Shown here: in pieces, positions 8,201-15,671 of the stretch
Position numbering within the stretch: position 1 is the first letter of the stretch
How the letters are laid out: every line of letters begins with the position of its first letter
Assembly (NCBI GenBank): GCA_934169535.1
Contig: CAKPOC010000014.1
Location: 1-20,572 of the forward strand
From: an uncultured Clostridia bacterium
GTDB taxonomy: Bacteria; Bacillota; Clostridia; TANB77; CAG-508
Length of the DNA: 20,572 nucleotides
Reading direction: 5' to 3'
The notes under the pieces: model-generated
The model's database searches: none
Told to the model about the DNA's origin: nothing
Seen by the model: only the letters and a program-made list of their open reading frames with translations
Translations under genes and position numbers: made by a program

Positions 8201-9710
8201 TTACCTCACCTTGTTCATTTAGCTTCATTATTCCTATTTCGGTTATTTTTTCTGTTCTAAATGAAAGTCCTGTTGTTTCTAAGTCTAACACACAATAAGT
8301 AGTATGAAGTTTTTGTCCCTTAGAATTTCCTACACATGAAACTTTGTCTGGTACTAAATATGCCTCTACTCCATATAAAACTTTCATATCAGGATTATTT
8401 ACACCTAACATTTTATGTGCATCTGGGAAAGCTTGTACATTGCCATGGTCTGTTATTGCAATTGATTTCATTCCCCATTTCATTGCTCTTTTTATTAAAT
8501 CTTTTGCTGGAGTAATTGCATCCATTGCGCTCATTTGAGTGTGCATATGAAGCTCAACTCTTTTTATTGCAGCCATATCCATCCTTTGAACTTTCTTTTC
8601 TTCAGGCATTTCTATAACTGTATTTGCTAAAATTCCTAACTGCTTTGCGTATGGGTCAAATTGCGCAGTTCCGGCAATTCTAACTTTTTTTGCATTTTTT
8701 AATCTTTTTTTAATTTTGTCTGCTTTTTCGCCAGGTGCAAAAACCTTGCAATCAATGGTATTCGTTCCATCATACACACTAAATGTTAGTAGTACTTTTC
8801 CGGATTTTAATTCTCTTGTTTTTATCTCTAAATTTATATTTTCATCTTTAGCATCTAGTATTACCGTTAAGATTGATCCTTCTATTATTACATTTCCACT
8901 ATCTACGCCTACTTCCTGAATTTTTGTAATATTTTCCTTTAGATTGATGTTCCTTCCTACTATTAATGGTGTTTCTTCTTCCTCTACAGGTTCTGGCTTT
9001 GGCATAGGCTTAAAGTTTTGCTTTGGCTCTGGCCTCTTAGATACAAAATCAGGTGGAAAGTCCATCATTGGAGGAGGTGGCGGTGGCAATTCATCCCATG
9101 GCATATCTGCATCTGACATCGGAGGTGCTTTACTTTCTGTATTTTCTTTTTGGTTATTTTCTATTATTTTTTGCATTATATTTTCTTGCAATTTTTTCTT
9201 GCTTTGTCTTACTTTTTCTAGCTCTTCTAGGTTTGTTTTTTCTTTGTATTCAATTATGTATTTTTTATTATACACATTTTGTAATATTGCAGAAAACACT
9301 TCATTAAATTTATTGCTTTCTAAAAATTCCTTTCCACCCCTTGTTAAAGTGACCTCAATTTTATTTTCGTTAACAGCTACAAAGCTTCCTTTTAAAAATG
9401 CTTTAGCTATTGGATGTTTAAAAGCAATATATTCTACAATGTCGTTCCATTCTTCTTCTATATTATTTTTTGATTCATTGAATGTGTATTTTAAAACTAT
9501 CTTAGCATTTTTTACCTGGAATCTATTTTCTATATACTTTTCCATTGCTAAAATATCTTTTATTTTTATAATTTTTTCTGATTCAAATAATAATTCTAGT
9601 TCTTTTTTTGATTTATATAAGTTTATTCCTATAACCTTTGCTGCATTAAGCTCAAAACTATTTGAATTATAGTCTTTGAATACTTCCTTTACGTTTTTTG
9701 TTTCCCCCAT
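5238..9710 (-). CDS. polC: DNA polymerase III alpha subunit, Gram-positive PolC type
   Basis: Main replicative DNA polymerase, 1490 aa. Domains in order: N-terminal domain (1-190), a proline-rich acidic linker (about 195-250), an OB-fold (about 270-380), the first PHP part (VELHMHTQMSAMDAI... AITDHGN, about 385), an inserted DEDD 3'-5' exonuclease (CVLDLETTGLSF, HNTDFDIGFL, AHRALDDVDTT; about 470-640), the second PHP part, a zinc-finger-like CPHC...CPKC segment, palm with the catalytic PDIDLNF, fingers (GTVGTIAGKTAMGY), a helix-hairpin-helix region (SIPGLGTVAAQSI), and the C-terminal clamp-binding QMSLFA. GGGGGAG six bases upstream fixes the ATG start. Last of the pyrH-frr-uppS-cdsA-rseP chain, 21 bases after rseP. 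It has no in-frame CGG in 1490 codons. Confidence 0.98.
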   Translation of the reverse strand: MGETKNVKEVFKDYNSNSFELNAAKVIGINLYKSKKELELLFESEKIIKIKDILAMEKYIENRFQVKNAKIVLKYTFNESKNNIEEEWNDIVEYIAFKHPIAKAFLKGSFVAVNENKIEVTLTRGGKEFLESNKFNEVFSAILQNVYNKKYIIEYKEKTNLEELEKVRQSKKKLQENIMQKIIENNQKENTESKAPPMSDADMPWDELPPPPPPMMDFPPDFVSKRPEPKQNFKPMPKPEPVEEEETPLIVGRNINLKENITKIQEVGVDSGNVIIEGSILTVILDAKDENINLEIKTRELKSGKVLLTFSVYDGTNTIDCKVFAPGEKADKIKKRLKNAKKVRIAGTAQFDPYAKQLGILANTVIEMPEEKKVQRMDMAAIKRVELHMHTQMSAMDAITPAKDLIKRAMKWGMKSIAITDHGNVQAFPDAHKMLGVNNPDMKVLYGVEAYLVPDKVSCVGNSKGQKLHTTYCVLDLETTGLSFRTEKITEIGIMKLNEQGEVIDEFETFVNPQKPIPQRVVEVTHITDEMVKDAETIDKIFPKMMEFIGDSVVVTHNTDFDIGFLKYNAKELGYSFDNTYLDTLRLAKELFPDFKKYKLGIIAENLGIEVLVAHRALDDVDTTVKVFKKMLEMLDEKKVETIDQISEKIGGKVNYKKLKSFHAIILAKDYVGLKNLYKLISISHLNYFYKKPLILKSIYKKYSEGLIMGSACEAGELYQAIENGKDDDEIEAIARDYDYLEIQPTGNNMFLVRNGVVPNVEALQDINRKIVKLGEKLDKLVVATCDVHFMDPEDEIYRRILEAGQGYADCDLQAPLYLRTTEEMLEEFSYLGKEKAYEVVVTNTNKVADMCEQISPISPEKCPPYINDCEKTIKDIAYKKAHELYGDPLPQIVEERLDKELTSIIKNGFSVMYIIAQKLVWKSNEDGYIVGSRGSVGSSFVANMTGITEVNSLPPHYRCPHCKYSDFTDYGYKNGFDLPDKICPKCGHKLKKDGIDIPFETFLGFNGDKEPDIDLNFSGEYQAKAHKYTEVIFGKGTTFKAGTVGTIAGKTAMGYVRKYNEERGIPINNSEVIRIAQGCTGIKRTTGQHPGGIIVVPKGREIYEFTPVQHPADDPNSDIITTHFDYHSIDQNLLKLDILGHDDPTMIRMLFDITGQDPTKVPLDDKETMSIFSSTKALGVTPEQIKSEVGSFGVPEFGTKFVRGMLVDTKPKTFEELIRISGLSHGTDVWLNNAQSLIAEGTIKLDQAICTRDDIMIYLIKQGLPPQKAFKIMEFVRKGKPAKDPEGWAKHEATMREYNIPEWYIGSCKKIKYMFPKAHAAAYVTNAFRIAWFKVHIPKAYYAAYFSIRADAFDSDIMCQGKERVKNKMKEIDLLGKAATKKDQDTYSVCEIVLEMYERGINFVPIDLYESDATKFRILPEGIRPPLNSIPGLGTVAAQSIQEARKDGEFMSIDDLKIRAKLGKSTIEMLQNVGCLKGMSQSNQMSLFA

Positions 9711-9731
9711 TAGTGACTCCCCCTACTAATG

Positions 9732-10445
9732 TTAAAATATATTAATAATGTCGTTATATGCTACCAAAATTGATAATGTTAATAATATTGCAAGCCCAAT
9801 TAGGCTTATTTTTGCCTCTGTTTCGGCCTTTAATTTTTTTCTTCTTACAGCCTCTATTAGTAATAATAATATTTTTCCTCCATCTAGTGGTGGAAATGGT
9901 ATTAAATTTGTAACACCTAGTGACATAGAAATTACTGCAAGCACATAGCAGAATTGTTTAATCCCGTTAGTCTGTGCAACTATTTTTGAAATTCCTATTG
10001 GTCCTGTTAAATCAGATGCTGTTATTCTATTTGTAAAAATTGAAATAACTCCTTCTACGGTGGCTTTCGCAAAAATTCTTGTACTTTCAAATGAGCCTGA
10101 AATAATTAAATATGCAATTAATGCAAAAATAATATTTACTATTGCTCCGGCAGAAACGATTGCAATTCTTTTTAAAATACTTGCATTACAAAAAGCTCTT
10201 TCTTCATCTGAAAATTGAGCTTCTTCTCCTTCAAGGCTTACAAATCCTCCTAGTGGTATTATTCTTAAAGCATATTTAGTTTCTTTGCCTTGCCATTTTA
10301 AAATAGCTGGGCCAAATCCTATAGAAAACTCATTTACCTTAACTTTACAAAGTTTCGCAACTAGAAAATGACCTCCTTCATGTATTCCTACTAAAAATCC
10401 TAAAAGAAATATTACTTTTAACGCACTTATAAAAACAGTTATCAA
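9732..10445 (-). CDS. rseP: RseP/RasP-like site-2 protease (M50B), short form without PDZ domain
   Basis: Intramembrane zinc metalloprotease. From the TTG at 10445: HEGGH active site at residues 22-26 in the first membrane helix, the KVNEFSIGFGPAI and RIIPLGGFVSLEGE elements, then the SAGAIVNIIFAL helix, ASDLTGPIGISKI, and NLIPFPPLDGGKI, whose Asp is the third zinc ligand. All catalytic ligands are present. The PDZ region that normally sits between the AG-x-xN helix and the LxGPIGI motif is missing: about 30 residues link them, giving 237 aa against about 330-420 in the usual family. Start: a longer GTG start at 10457 overlaps the cdsA stop by one base, but GGAGG five bases before the TTG makes 10445 more likely. 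It lies in the cdsA-rseP-polC chain. Confidence 0.9.
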   Translation of the reverse strand: MITVFISALKVIFLLGFLVGIHEGGHFLVAKLCKVKVNEFSIGFGPAILKWQGKETKYALRIIPLGGFVSLEGEEAQFSDEERAFCNASILKRIAIVSAGAIVNIIFALIAYLIISGSFESTRIFAKATVEGVISIFTNRITASDLTGPIGISKIVAQTNGIKQFCYVLAVISMSLGVTNLIPFPPLDGGKILLLLIEAVRRKKLKAETEAKISLIGLAILLTLSILVAYNDIINIF

Positions 10446-10456
10446 GTTTTCCTCCA

Positions 10457-11272
10457 CTATATTAAAGTTGTTAGTATTATATATGCTAATGGCACAATAA
10501 ATATTATACTATCTATTCTGTCTAACATTCCTCCATGTCCTGGTATTAAATTACTAAAGTCTTTTACTCCTGCATATCTTTTTATGCTAGATGCAGCTAA
10601 ATCGCCAATTTGTCCTATTGCACTTAAAAATAGTGCATATATTATTATTTCCACATAGCCAAATTGTACTATTCCTAAGTTGTTGAGAAGTATTGTGTAT
10701 AACTCACAGCCAATAACAGCTCCAGCTAGTCCTCCTATACAACCTTCTATTGTTTTGTTAGGCGAAATACTTGTAAAATGGTGTTTTCCAAATGCTCTTC
10801 CTGTGTAAAGTGCAAAAACATCTGTTAACCATGCTGAAATAAACACATACCATATCAAATATTTTCCGTTTTCCATTGCTCTAATTTTAGAAAAAATAGA
10901 TAAAAACACTACTATGTATAAAATTTCAAAAACTGTAATTGTTACATCTAATGCAGTTCTTTTATTTTCTTTTCTGAATATTAAATCCATAAAACATAAA
11001 ACAACCGCTATAGGAATTATTAATTCTGTAAACATTAAACTTTTTACTGGTACTATGTGCATTAATGCTATCGGAATACACGCTACATATGTTACCCACT
11101 TAATTGGTTTATGTTCCTTTTTTTCAAATGTCTTTGAAAGCTCATATACGCATCTTAAAGCAACAATACATAAAACTATATCTACTGTGTATACATTTCC
11201 GAAAATAAATATAATTAATGCTGCTGCAAATATTATTGCACCTGATAAAATTCGACTAATTTTTTCACTCAT
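10457..11272 (-). CDS. cdsA: Phosphatidate cytidylyltransferase (CDP-diacylglycerol synthase)
   Basis: Makes CDP-diacylglycerol from CTP and phosphatidate for phospholipid synthesis; integral membrane protein with several hydrophobic segments, 271 aa, normal length. The diagnostic C-terminal signature is present: SPNKTIEGCIGG, then GQIGDLAASSIKRYAGVKDF, and LIPGHGGMLDRIDSI with the metal-binding aspartates. GGGGAA lies nine bases before the ATG. It sits 21 bases after uppS, and its TAG stop abuts the start region of rseP, indicating translational coupling in one operon. Confidence 0.97.
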   Translation of the reverse strand: MSEKISRILSGAIIFAAALIIFIFGNVYTVDIVLCIVALRCVYELSKTFEKKEHKPIKWVTYVACIPIALMHIVPVKSLMFTELIIPIAVVLCFMDLIFRKENKRTALDVTITVFEILYIVVFLSIFSKIRAMENGKYLIWYVFISAWLTDVFALYTGRAFGKHHFTSISPNKTIEGCIGGLAGAVIGCELYTILLNNLGIVQFGYVEIIIYALFLSAIGQIGDLAASSIKRYAGVKDFSNLIPGHGGMLDRIDSIIFIVPLAYIILTTLI

Positions 11273-11293
11273 TTTATATATTCCCCTAATTTA

Positions 11294-12025
11294 TTATTTT
11301 TTATTGCCGCCAAATCTTCTATTTCTTTGTTGATATTTTGCAATTGTTTCTATAAAGTCTTCATCAGAATATTCTGGCCAAAATTTATCTGTAAATATAA
11401 ATTCTGAATAGGAAATTTGCCAAGGTAGAAAGTTGCTTATTCTTTCTTCTCCTGAAGTTCTAATTAAAAGGTCCGGATCTGGTTGGTTTGCTGTATATAA
11501 ATTATTTGAAATTGTATCTTCGGTAATGTCTTCTATTTTTAAAGTACCTTCTAGTACTTGCTTTGCAATGTTTTTTGTAGCAGTTACTATTTCATCTCTT
11601 CCACCATAATTAAATGCTATATTTAAAACCATACCAGTATTATTTTTTGTTTTTTCTTCAACACTTTTAATTTCAGTATATATGTCGTTTGGAAGATCTT
11701 GCGTTTTTCCGATTACTCTTACCTTTATATTTTCATTGTTTGACTTAAAAAAGTCTAATATGTAAAATTTTAAAAGTTTCATTATTGCGCCAACTTCTTC
11801 TTCGGCTCTTTTCCAATTTTCTGTAGAAAAAGCATACACAGTCATGTATTTTATTCCTAATTTATTTGCAAATTTTGATAGACGTTTTAATGTTTCAGCG
11901 CCTTCTTTATGTCCCTGAGGTGTTGTTTTTCCAACCTTTTTGGCCCATCTTCTGTTTCCGTCCATAATTATTGCAACATGTTTTGGCAAATTGTTCATAT
12001 CAATTTTGTCTGAGTAATCTTTCAT
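11294..12025 (-). CDS. uppS: Isoprenyl (undecaprenyl) diphosphate synthase, cis type
   Basis: Builds the C55 lipid carrier for peptidoglycan from isopentenyl and farnesyl diphosphate. 243 aa, normal length. Signature IIMDGNRRWAKK (catalytic Asp of the MDGNRRWA motif) near residue 20, GHKEGAETL, YAFSTENWKR near 70, FNYGGRDEI near 140, and the terminal TSGEERISNFLPWQ plus YSEFIFTDKFWP motifs. AGGAGC seven bases before the ATG. Between frr (12 bases upstream) and cdsA (21 bases downstream), the standard order. Confidence 0.97.
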   Translation of the reverse strand: MKDYSDKIDMNNLPKHVAIIMDGNRRWAKKVGKTTPQGHKEGAETLKRLSKFANKLGIKYMTVYAFSTENWKRAEEEVGAIMKLLKFYILDFFKSNNENIKVRVIGKTQDLPNDIYTEIKSVEEKTKNNTGMVLNIAFNYGGRDEIVTATKNIAKQVLEGTLKIEDITEDTISNNLYTANQPDPDLLIRTSGEERISNFLPWQISYSEFIFTDKFWPEYSDEDFIETIAKYQQRNRRFGGNKK

Positions 12026-12037
12026 AATAAAGCTCCT

Positions 12038-12586
12038 TTATACTGTCATTATTTCTTTTTCTTTTGCTTCTAATATTTGATCAATTTCACTAACTTTTGT
12101 ATCTGTTATTTTTTGAATTTTGTCTTCTGCTTGTTTTAATTCATCTTCTGTAATTTCACTATTTTTTTGTTCTGTCTTTGCTACATCTATTGCGTCCCTT
12201 CTTATTGCACGAATTGCGACTTTAGACTCTTCAGCCATTTTTCTGATTTGTTTTACAAGTTCTTTTCTTCTTTCTTCAGTAAGCTCTGGAAATACAAGTC
12301 TTATTACTTTTCCATCATTGTTAGGATTAATTCCTATTTCTGCTAAGTTAATTGCCTTTTCTATTTCTTTTAAAACACTTACATCCCAAGGTTGTATTAA
12401 TATCATTCTTGGCTCTGGGACTGAAATTCCTGCCATTTGATTTATTGGAGTTGGTACTCCATAATAATCAACTGTTATTTTATTTAATATATTAGGATTT
12501 GCACGTCCTGCTCTTACCTCTGATAAATTTTCTTTAAATACACTTATTGTTTTGTTCATTTTTTCTGTAACATTATTAAAATCCAT
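12038..12586 (-). CDS. frr: Ribosome recycling factor
   Basis: Splits post-termination ribosomes together with EF-G. 182 aa, normal length; the typical N-terminal helix ending in LSEVRAGRANPNIL, the small domain VDYYGVPTPINQMAGISVPEPRM, and the C-terminal helices with LTEERRKELVKQIRKMAEE and RRDAIDVAK. AAAGGTGA is placed seven bases before the ATG. Directly follows pyrH by 21 bases, as in most Firmicutes. Confidence 0.98.
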   Translation of the reverse strand: MDFNNVTEKMNKTISVFKENLSEVRAGRANPNILNKITVDYYGVPTPINQMAGISVPEPRMILIQPWDVSVLKEIEKAINLAEIGINPNNDGKVIRLVFPELTEERRKELVKQIRKMAEESKVAIRAIRRDAIDVAKTEQKNSEITEDELKQAEDKIQKITDTKVSEIDQILEAKEKEIMTV

Positions 12587-12607
12587 TTTTTCACCTTTAT
12601 TCCTTTT

Positions 12608-13324
12608 CTAATTTTTTTCAGTAACTAATGTACCAACTTTTTGACCTGTAACTGCTTTTAAAATATTGCCATATTCCTTCATTGCAAATACTATAAGTGG
12701 CATATTGTTATCTCTGCAAAGAGATATTGCTGTTTGGTCCATAACTTTTAAATTTTTTTCTAAAACTTCTACATATGTTATTTCATCATATTTTTTTGCA
12801 TTTTCATCTATCTTTGGATCTGCTGTATATACTCCGTCTACAGTTTTTGCAACTAATATAACTTCTGCATTTATTTCTGCTGCCTTTAGTGCTGCTGCTG
12901 TATCTGTAGAGAAATATGGGTGTCCTGTTCCTCCCGCAAAAATGACAATTTTTCCATCCTTTAAATAGTCCATAGTTTTCCTTCTAGTGTAAGGTTCTGC
13001 GATTTGAGTCATTTCCACTGAAGTTTGTATTCTTGCCTTTAATCCAATTTTTTCAAGTTCATCTTGAAGTGCTAAAGCGTTCATTATTGTAGCTAGCATT
13101 CCCATTGTGTCTGTTGTAGTTCTTTCCATTTTTGTGCTATATTTGCCACGCCAAAAATTGCCACCACCTATAACAATTCCAATTTCGACGCCTAAACAAT
13201 TAACTTGCTTTATTTGTTCACAAATTGTAGCCACAACTTCTGCATCTAGGCCATTTTTGTATTTACCAGCTAGTGCTTCTCCACTTAATTTAAGTAAAAT
13301 TCTTTTATACTTTGCTTTAGGCAT
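12608..13324 (-). CDS. pyrH: UMP kinase
   Basis: Phosphorylates UMP to UDP with ATP; hexameric amino-acid-kinase fold, GTP/UTP regulated in the family. From the ATG at 13324: MPKAKYKRILLKLSGEALAG, GIVIGGGNFWRG near 55, TDTMGMLATIMNALAL near 75, RKTMDYLKDGKIVIFAGGTGHPYFSTDTAAAL, and DGVYTADPKIDENAKKYD. 238 aa is the family length; a longer TTG start at 13354 would add ten basic residues without a clear ribosome-binding site, so I prefer 13324 (GTGAG seven bases before). First gene of the pyrH-frr-uppS-cdsA-rseP-polC chain; rpsB and tsf, its usual upstream partners, are absent. Confidence 0.97.
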   Translation of the reverse strand: MPKAKYKRILLKLSGEALAGKYKNGLDAEVVATICEQIKQVNCLGVEIGIVIGGGNFWRGKYSTKMERTTTDTMGMLATIMNALALQDELEKIGLKARIQTSVEMTQIAEPYTRRKTMDYLKDGKIVIFAGGTGHPYFSTDTAAALKAAEINAEVILVAKTVDGVYTADPKIDENAKKYDEITYVEVLEKNLKVMDQTAISLCRDNNMPLIVFAMKEYGNILKAVTGQKVGTLVTEKN

Positions 13325-13484
13325 AGTTTTTCTCACTTTCGTTTTTATTTTCAAATTAGCTAAAATTTGACTGTTCTTATTCTATCATAAAATAGTTAGA
13401 AATAGTAGTATTTTTTAAAATTTTCCTCTTTATTTTTTCTCATTTAGTAAAGAATAATAAATATAATAGAAAGGTTATATTTTT

Positions 13485-14084
13485 ATGTTTTATTATAAAA
13501 AATTAAACAGCAAATTTTACTATATATTATTTACAATTTTGATTTTAATTATCATTTTTTTAGCTATTTTTTTATTTTTTTATTTGGTAAACTTAAAAAA
13601 CAAAGAAATTTCATCTAAAAGATTATCTCAAAGTTTTGATGTATTAAAACTATATTCTCAAAATTCTAATTATACTTTAAAAGAGAGTTCCCCCTTTGTT
13701 ATTGGAATTATAAAAATTGATAGTATAAAATTAAATTATCCTATTTTATCTTCTGTATCAGAAGCTTTTTTAAAAATTGCACCTTGCAGATTTGCAGGGC
13801 CCATGCCTAACAAAGTTGGAAATTTATGTATAGCAGGTCACAATTACATTGATAACACCTTTTTTGCTAAAATTTCAACATTAAAAGAAAATGATTTAAT
13901 AAGTATTTTTGATTTGTCCGGGAATGAAGTTTTATATTTGGTTAGCAAAGTTTATGAGGTAGAAAGTAATGACTCATCAGTTACTTTGCAAAATACAGAC
14001 GGAAGACGAAAAATTTCATTAATGACTTGCAATAGTTTAAAAGGTACTAGAATTATAGTGGAAGCTTATGAACAAAAAAAATAA
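13485..14084 (+). CDS. Sortase (probably class D-like)
   Basis: Membrane-anchored transpeptidase that cuts LPXTG-type signals between Thr and Gly and links the protein to the cell wall. One N-terminal membrane anchor (about residues 11-36), extracellular catalytic domain from about 70: IGIIKIDSIKLNYPIL, the His of CIAGHNY (H119), the Cys of SLMTCNS (C182) and the Arg of GTRIIVEA (R189). 199 aa, standard. It is one of only two plus-strand genes and faces a small LPKTG protein across a shared terminator, which is therefore its probable substrate. AAAGG precedes the ATG at a long spacing of ten bases; no convincing promoter. The class assignment is tentative. Confidence 0.93.
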   Translation: MFYYKKLNSKFYYILFTILILIIIFLAIFLFFYLVNLKNKEISSKRLSQSFDVLKLYSQNSNYTLKESSPFVIGIIKIDSIKLNYPILSSVSEAFLKIAPCRFAGPMPNKVGNLCIAGHNYIDNTFFAKISTLKENDLISIFDLSGNEVLYLVSKVYEVESNDSSVTLQNTDGRRKISLMTCNSLKGTRIIVEAYEQKK

Positions 14085-14109
14085 TGACATATACATGCCA
14101 TTATTTTTT
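14080..14109. terminator. Bidirectional terminator between sortase and LPXTG genes
   Basis: Inverted repeat AATAATGACAT / ATGCCATTATT with a 4-base loop (one mismatch on plus, G-U pair on minus) and T-runs on both flanks. It overlaps the sortase stop codon and lies three bases from the stop of the opposing gene. Confidence 0.85.
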
Positions 14110-14112
14110 ATA

Positions 14113-14481
14113 TTATATATTGTTGTAATTGCGAATTTTTTTGTAAGCATATACTGCTGATACTACACAAACAATTCCTAATACAGATACTATATAAATA
14201 TCATTTTCACCTGTTTTAGGTAATGTTGTATTTGTTGTATTAGTAGCGTTATAAGTACCTGTTGTGTTAACAGTTGATGGAGTTGTTGTTGTGTTATTTC
14301 CGCCTAATATAACTGTACTATTTCCTGTAGAGTTATTTGCTACTTCGCTATTTGAAACTTCATTATTTGAAGTAGATCCACCTATAATTATTGCATCTGC
14401 TGCAAATACACTATAGCTACTTAATAATATTATTCCAACTAGAACTATACCAATAACCACTTTTAATTCTTTTTTCATCAT
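14113..14481 (-). CDS. Small LPXTG cell-wall-anchored protein (122 aa)
   Basis: Surface protein of unknown function and very small size. Signal peptide residues 1-27 (cleavage likely after VFA), a 59-residue Asn/Thr/Ser-rich mature part with two related short stretches (AIIIGGS near 30 and TVILGGN near 56), then LPKTG at 87-91, a hydrophobic helix and the basic tail YKKIRNYNN: a complete sorting signal. The mature part is only a linker-like stretch with many potential O/N-modification residues and no recognisable domain. It has its own promoter and AGGAG six bases before the ATG. It is convergent with the sortase, its likely partner. Possibly a minor wall or spore-coat/pilus component; the role is unknown. 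Confidence 0.9.
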   Translation of the reverse strand: MMKKELKVVIGIVLVGIILLSSYSVFAADAIIIGGSTSNNEVSNSEVANNSTGNSTVILGGNNTTTTPSTVNTTGTYNATNTTNTTLPKTGENDIYIVSVLGIVCVVSAVYAYKKIRNYNNI

Positions 14482-14526
14482 ATTTTTCTCCTTTTCATTT
14501 AATACTTATTATTATCTACATTTTTT

Positions 14527-14555
14527 ATTTTACTATTCTTTTTTTATATAGTCAA
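14527..14555 (-). promoter_or_regulatory. Sigma-A type promoter of the LPXTG gene
   Basis: Minus strand TTGACT, 17-base spacer, TAAAAT, about 45 bases before the start codon. Confidence 0.8.
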
Positions 14556-14629
14556 TACTTTTTGTTTGTCGTTTTTATTAAAAAAGTGTTACAAAAATAT
14601 TACTACGTAGTTTAGTTATAAGTATAAAA

Positions 14630-14902
14630 TTATTCTTGTGTGTATGGTAATACAGCAATTTGTCTTGCTCTTTTAACAGCTATTGTAATATCTCTTTGAT
14701 GTTTTGCACAAGCACCTGTTGCTCTTCTTGGTAATATTTTACCTTTATCATTGATGAATTTTTTTAGTTGATCGGCATTTTTGTAATCTAAAACAAGATT
14801 TTTATTTGCACATAATGGGCAAACTTTTTTTCTCATTTTTCTAAACTTTGGATTATAATCTTCATCATTGTTATTTCTTCTATTTTGTCTTTTATCTGCC
14901 AT
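14630..14902 (-). CDS. rpsR: 30S ribosomal protein bS18
   Basis: Binds the central domain of 16S rRNA together with bS6. 90 aa; after a basic, Asn-rich N-terminal extension comes KKVCPLCANKNLVLDYKN, LKKFINDKGKILPRRATGAC and KHQRDITIAVKRARQIAVLPY. The cysteine pattern CPLC...C-x-KH is the zinc-binding (C+) form. GGGAGG eight bases before the ATG; last gene of rpsF-ssb-rpsR, 30 bases after ssb. Confidence 0.98.
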   Translation of the reverse strand: MADKRQNRRNNNDEDYNPKFRKMRKKVCPLCANKNLVLDYKNADQLKKFINDKGKILPRRATGACAKHQRDITIAVKRARQIAVLPYTQE

Positions 14903-14932
14903 TTTTTCATTCCTCCCTATTAAATTTTAAAC

Positions 14933-15367
14933 TTAAAATGGTAGGTCGTCACCTGATGATACTTCAAACTCTGAATTGTTATTTGCATTTGCCATTGGGT
15001 CTGCTCCGAAGCTTGCTCCAAAATCTTCCCCTGAAGCTGTAGCATCTCTTCTACCTTCTGCAAAATATGTTTCTTCTGCGACTACCTCTGTAACGTAGTG
15101 TTTTTGGCCTTTATCATCATCCCAAGTTCTTGTTTGTAGTCTTCCAACTACTGCAACTTGTTGACCTCTTTTGAAATACTTACTTACAAACTCACCTGTT
15201 TTGCCCCAAGCTACGATATTTACAAAATCCGCTTGTCTTTCTTCTCCTTGTCTTACAAACCTTCTGTTTACAGCTAGAGAAAATGTAGCAACCATAGTGT
15301 TATTAGTTTGTGTGTATCTAACCTCTGGATCTCTAGTAAGTCTTCCCATTAAAATTACTTTGTTCAT
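14933..15367 (-). CDS. ssb: Single-stranded DNA-binding protein
   Basis: Coats single-stranded DNA in replication and repair. N-terminal OB-fold (about 1-105): MNKVILMGRLTRDPEVRYTQ, FSLAVNRRFVRQGEERQADF, VNIVAWGKTGEFVSKYFKRG, VVGRLQTRTWDDDKGQKHY. The flexible tail ends in the acidic tip DDLPF that recruits partner proteins. 144 aa, normal. GGAGG seven bases before the ATG. Middle gene of the rpsF-ssb-rpsR operon. Confidence 0.98.
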   Translation of the reverse strand: MNKVILMGRLTRDPEVRYTQTNNTMVATFSLAVNRRFVRQGEERQADFVNIVAWGKTGEFVSKYFKRGQQVAVVGRLQTRTWDDDKGQKHYVTEVVAEETYFAEGRRDATASGEDFGASFGADPMANANNNSEFEVSSGDDLPF

Positions 15368-15386
15368 AAAGTGACCTCCATTTTTA

Positions 15387-15671
15387 TTATTCTGATACTC
15401 TGATTGTCATGAATTTTATAACATCATCAGTTATTCTGTAATTTCTTTCTAATTCAGAAATTACGGTTGGATTTGCTGTAAAATATAAAACTGCAACATA
15501 TCCTTCTGCATTTTTCTTTACAGGATAAGCAAGTTTTTTCTTTCCTTGTAAATCAACTTTTTCTAGATTTCCATCTTTATTAATCATTTCTGTGAATTTT
15601 TTAGAAAGTTCGTTAACTCTTTCCTCATCAACAGCTGGATTAATAATGATTATACTTTCGTATTTGTTCAT
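15387..15671 (-). CDS. rpsF: 30S ribosomal protein bS6
   Basis: Binds 16S rRNA as a dimer with bS18. 94 aa from the ATG at 15671: MNKYESIIIINPAVDEERVN, the LAYPVKKNAEGYVAVLYF core, and LERNYRITDDVIKFMTIRV. AAGGAGGTG seven bases before this ATG fixes the start; the open frame runs further upstream through the promoter and leader, which cannot be coding. First gene of the operon; its leader contains several hairpins and may carry the autoregulatory S6:S18 binding site. Confidence 0.97.
   Translation of the reverse strand: MNKYESIIIINPAVDEERVNELSKKFTEMINKDGNLEKVDLQGKKKLAYPVKKNAEGYVAVLYFTANPTVISELERNYRITDDVIKFMTIRVSE

Noticed and set aside
8944..9672. Plus-strand 242-aa open frame
   Set aside because: It is antisense to the conserved polC N-terminal region, has no ribosome-binding site, and reflects the base composition of the opposite strand.
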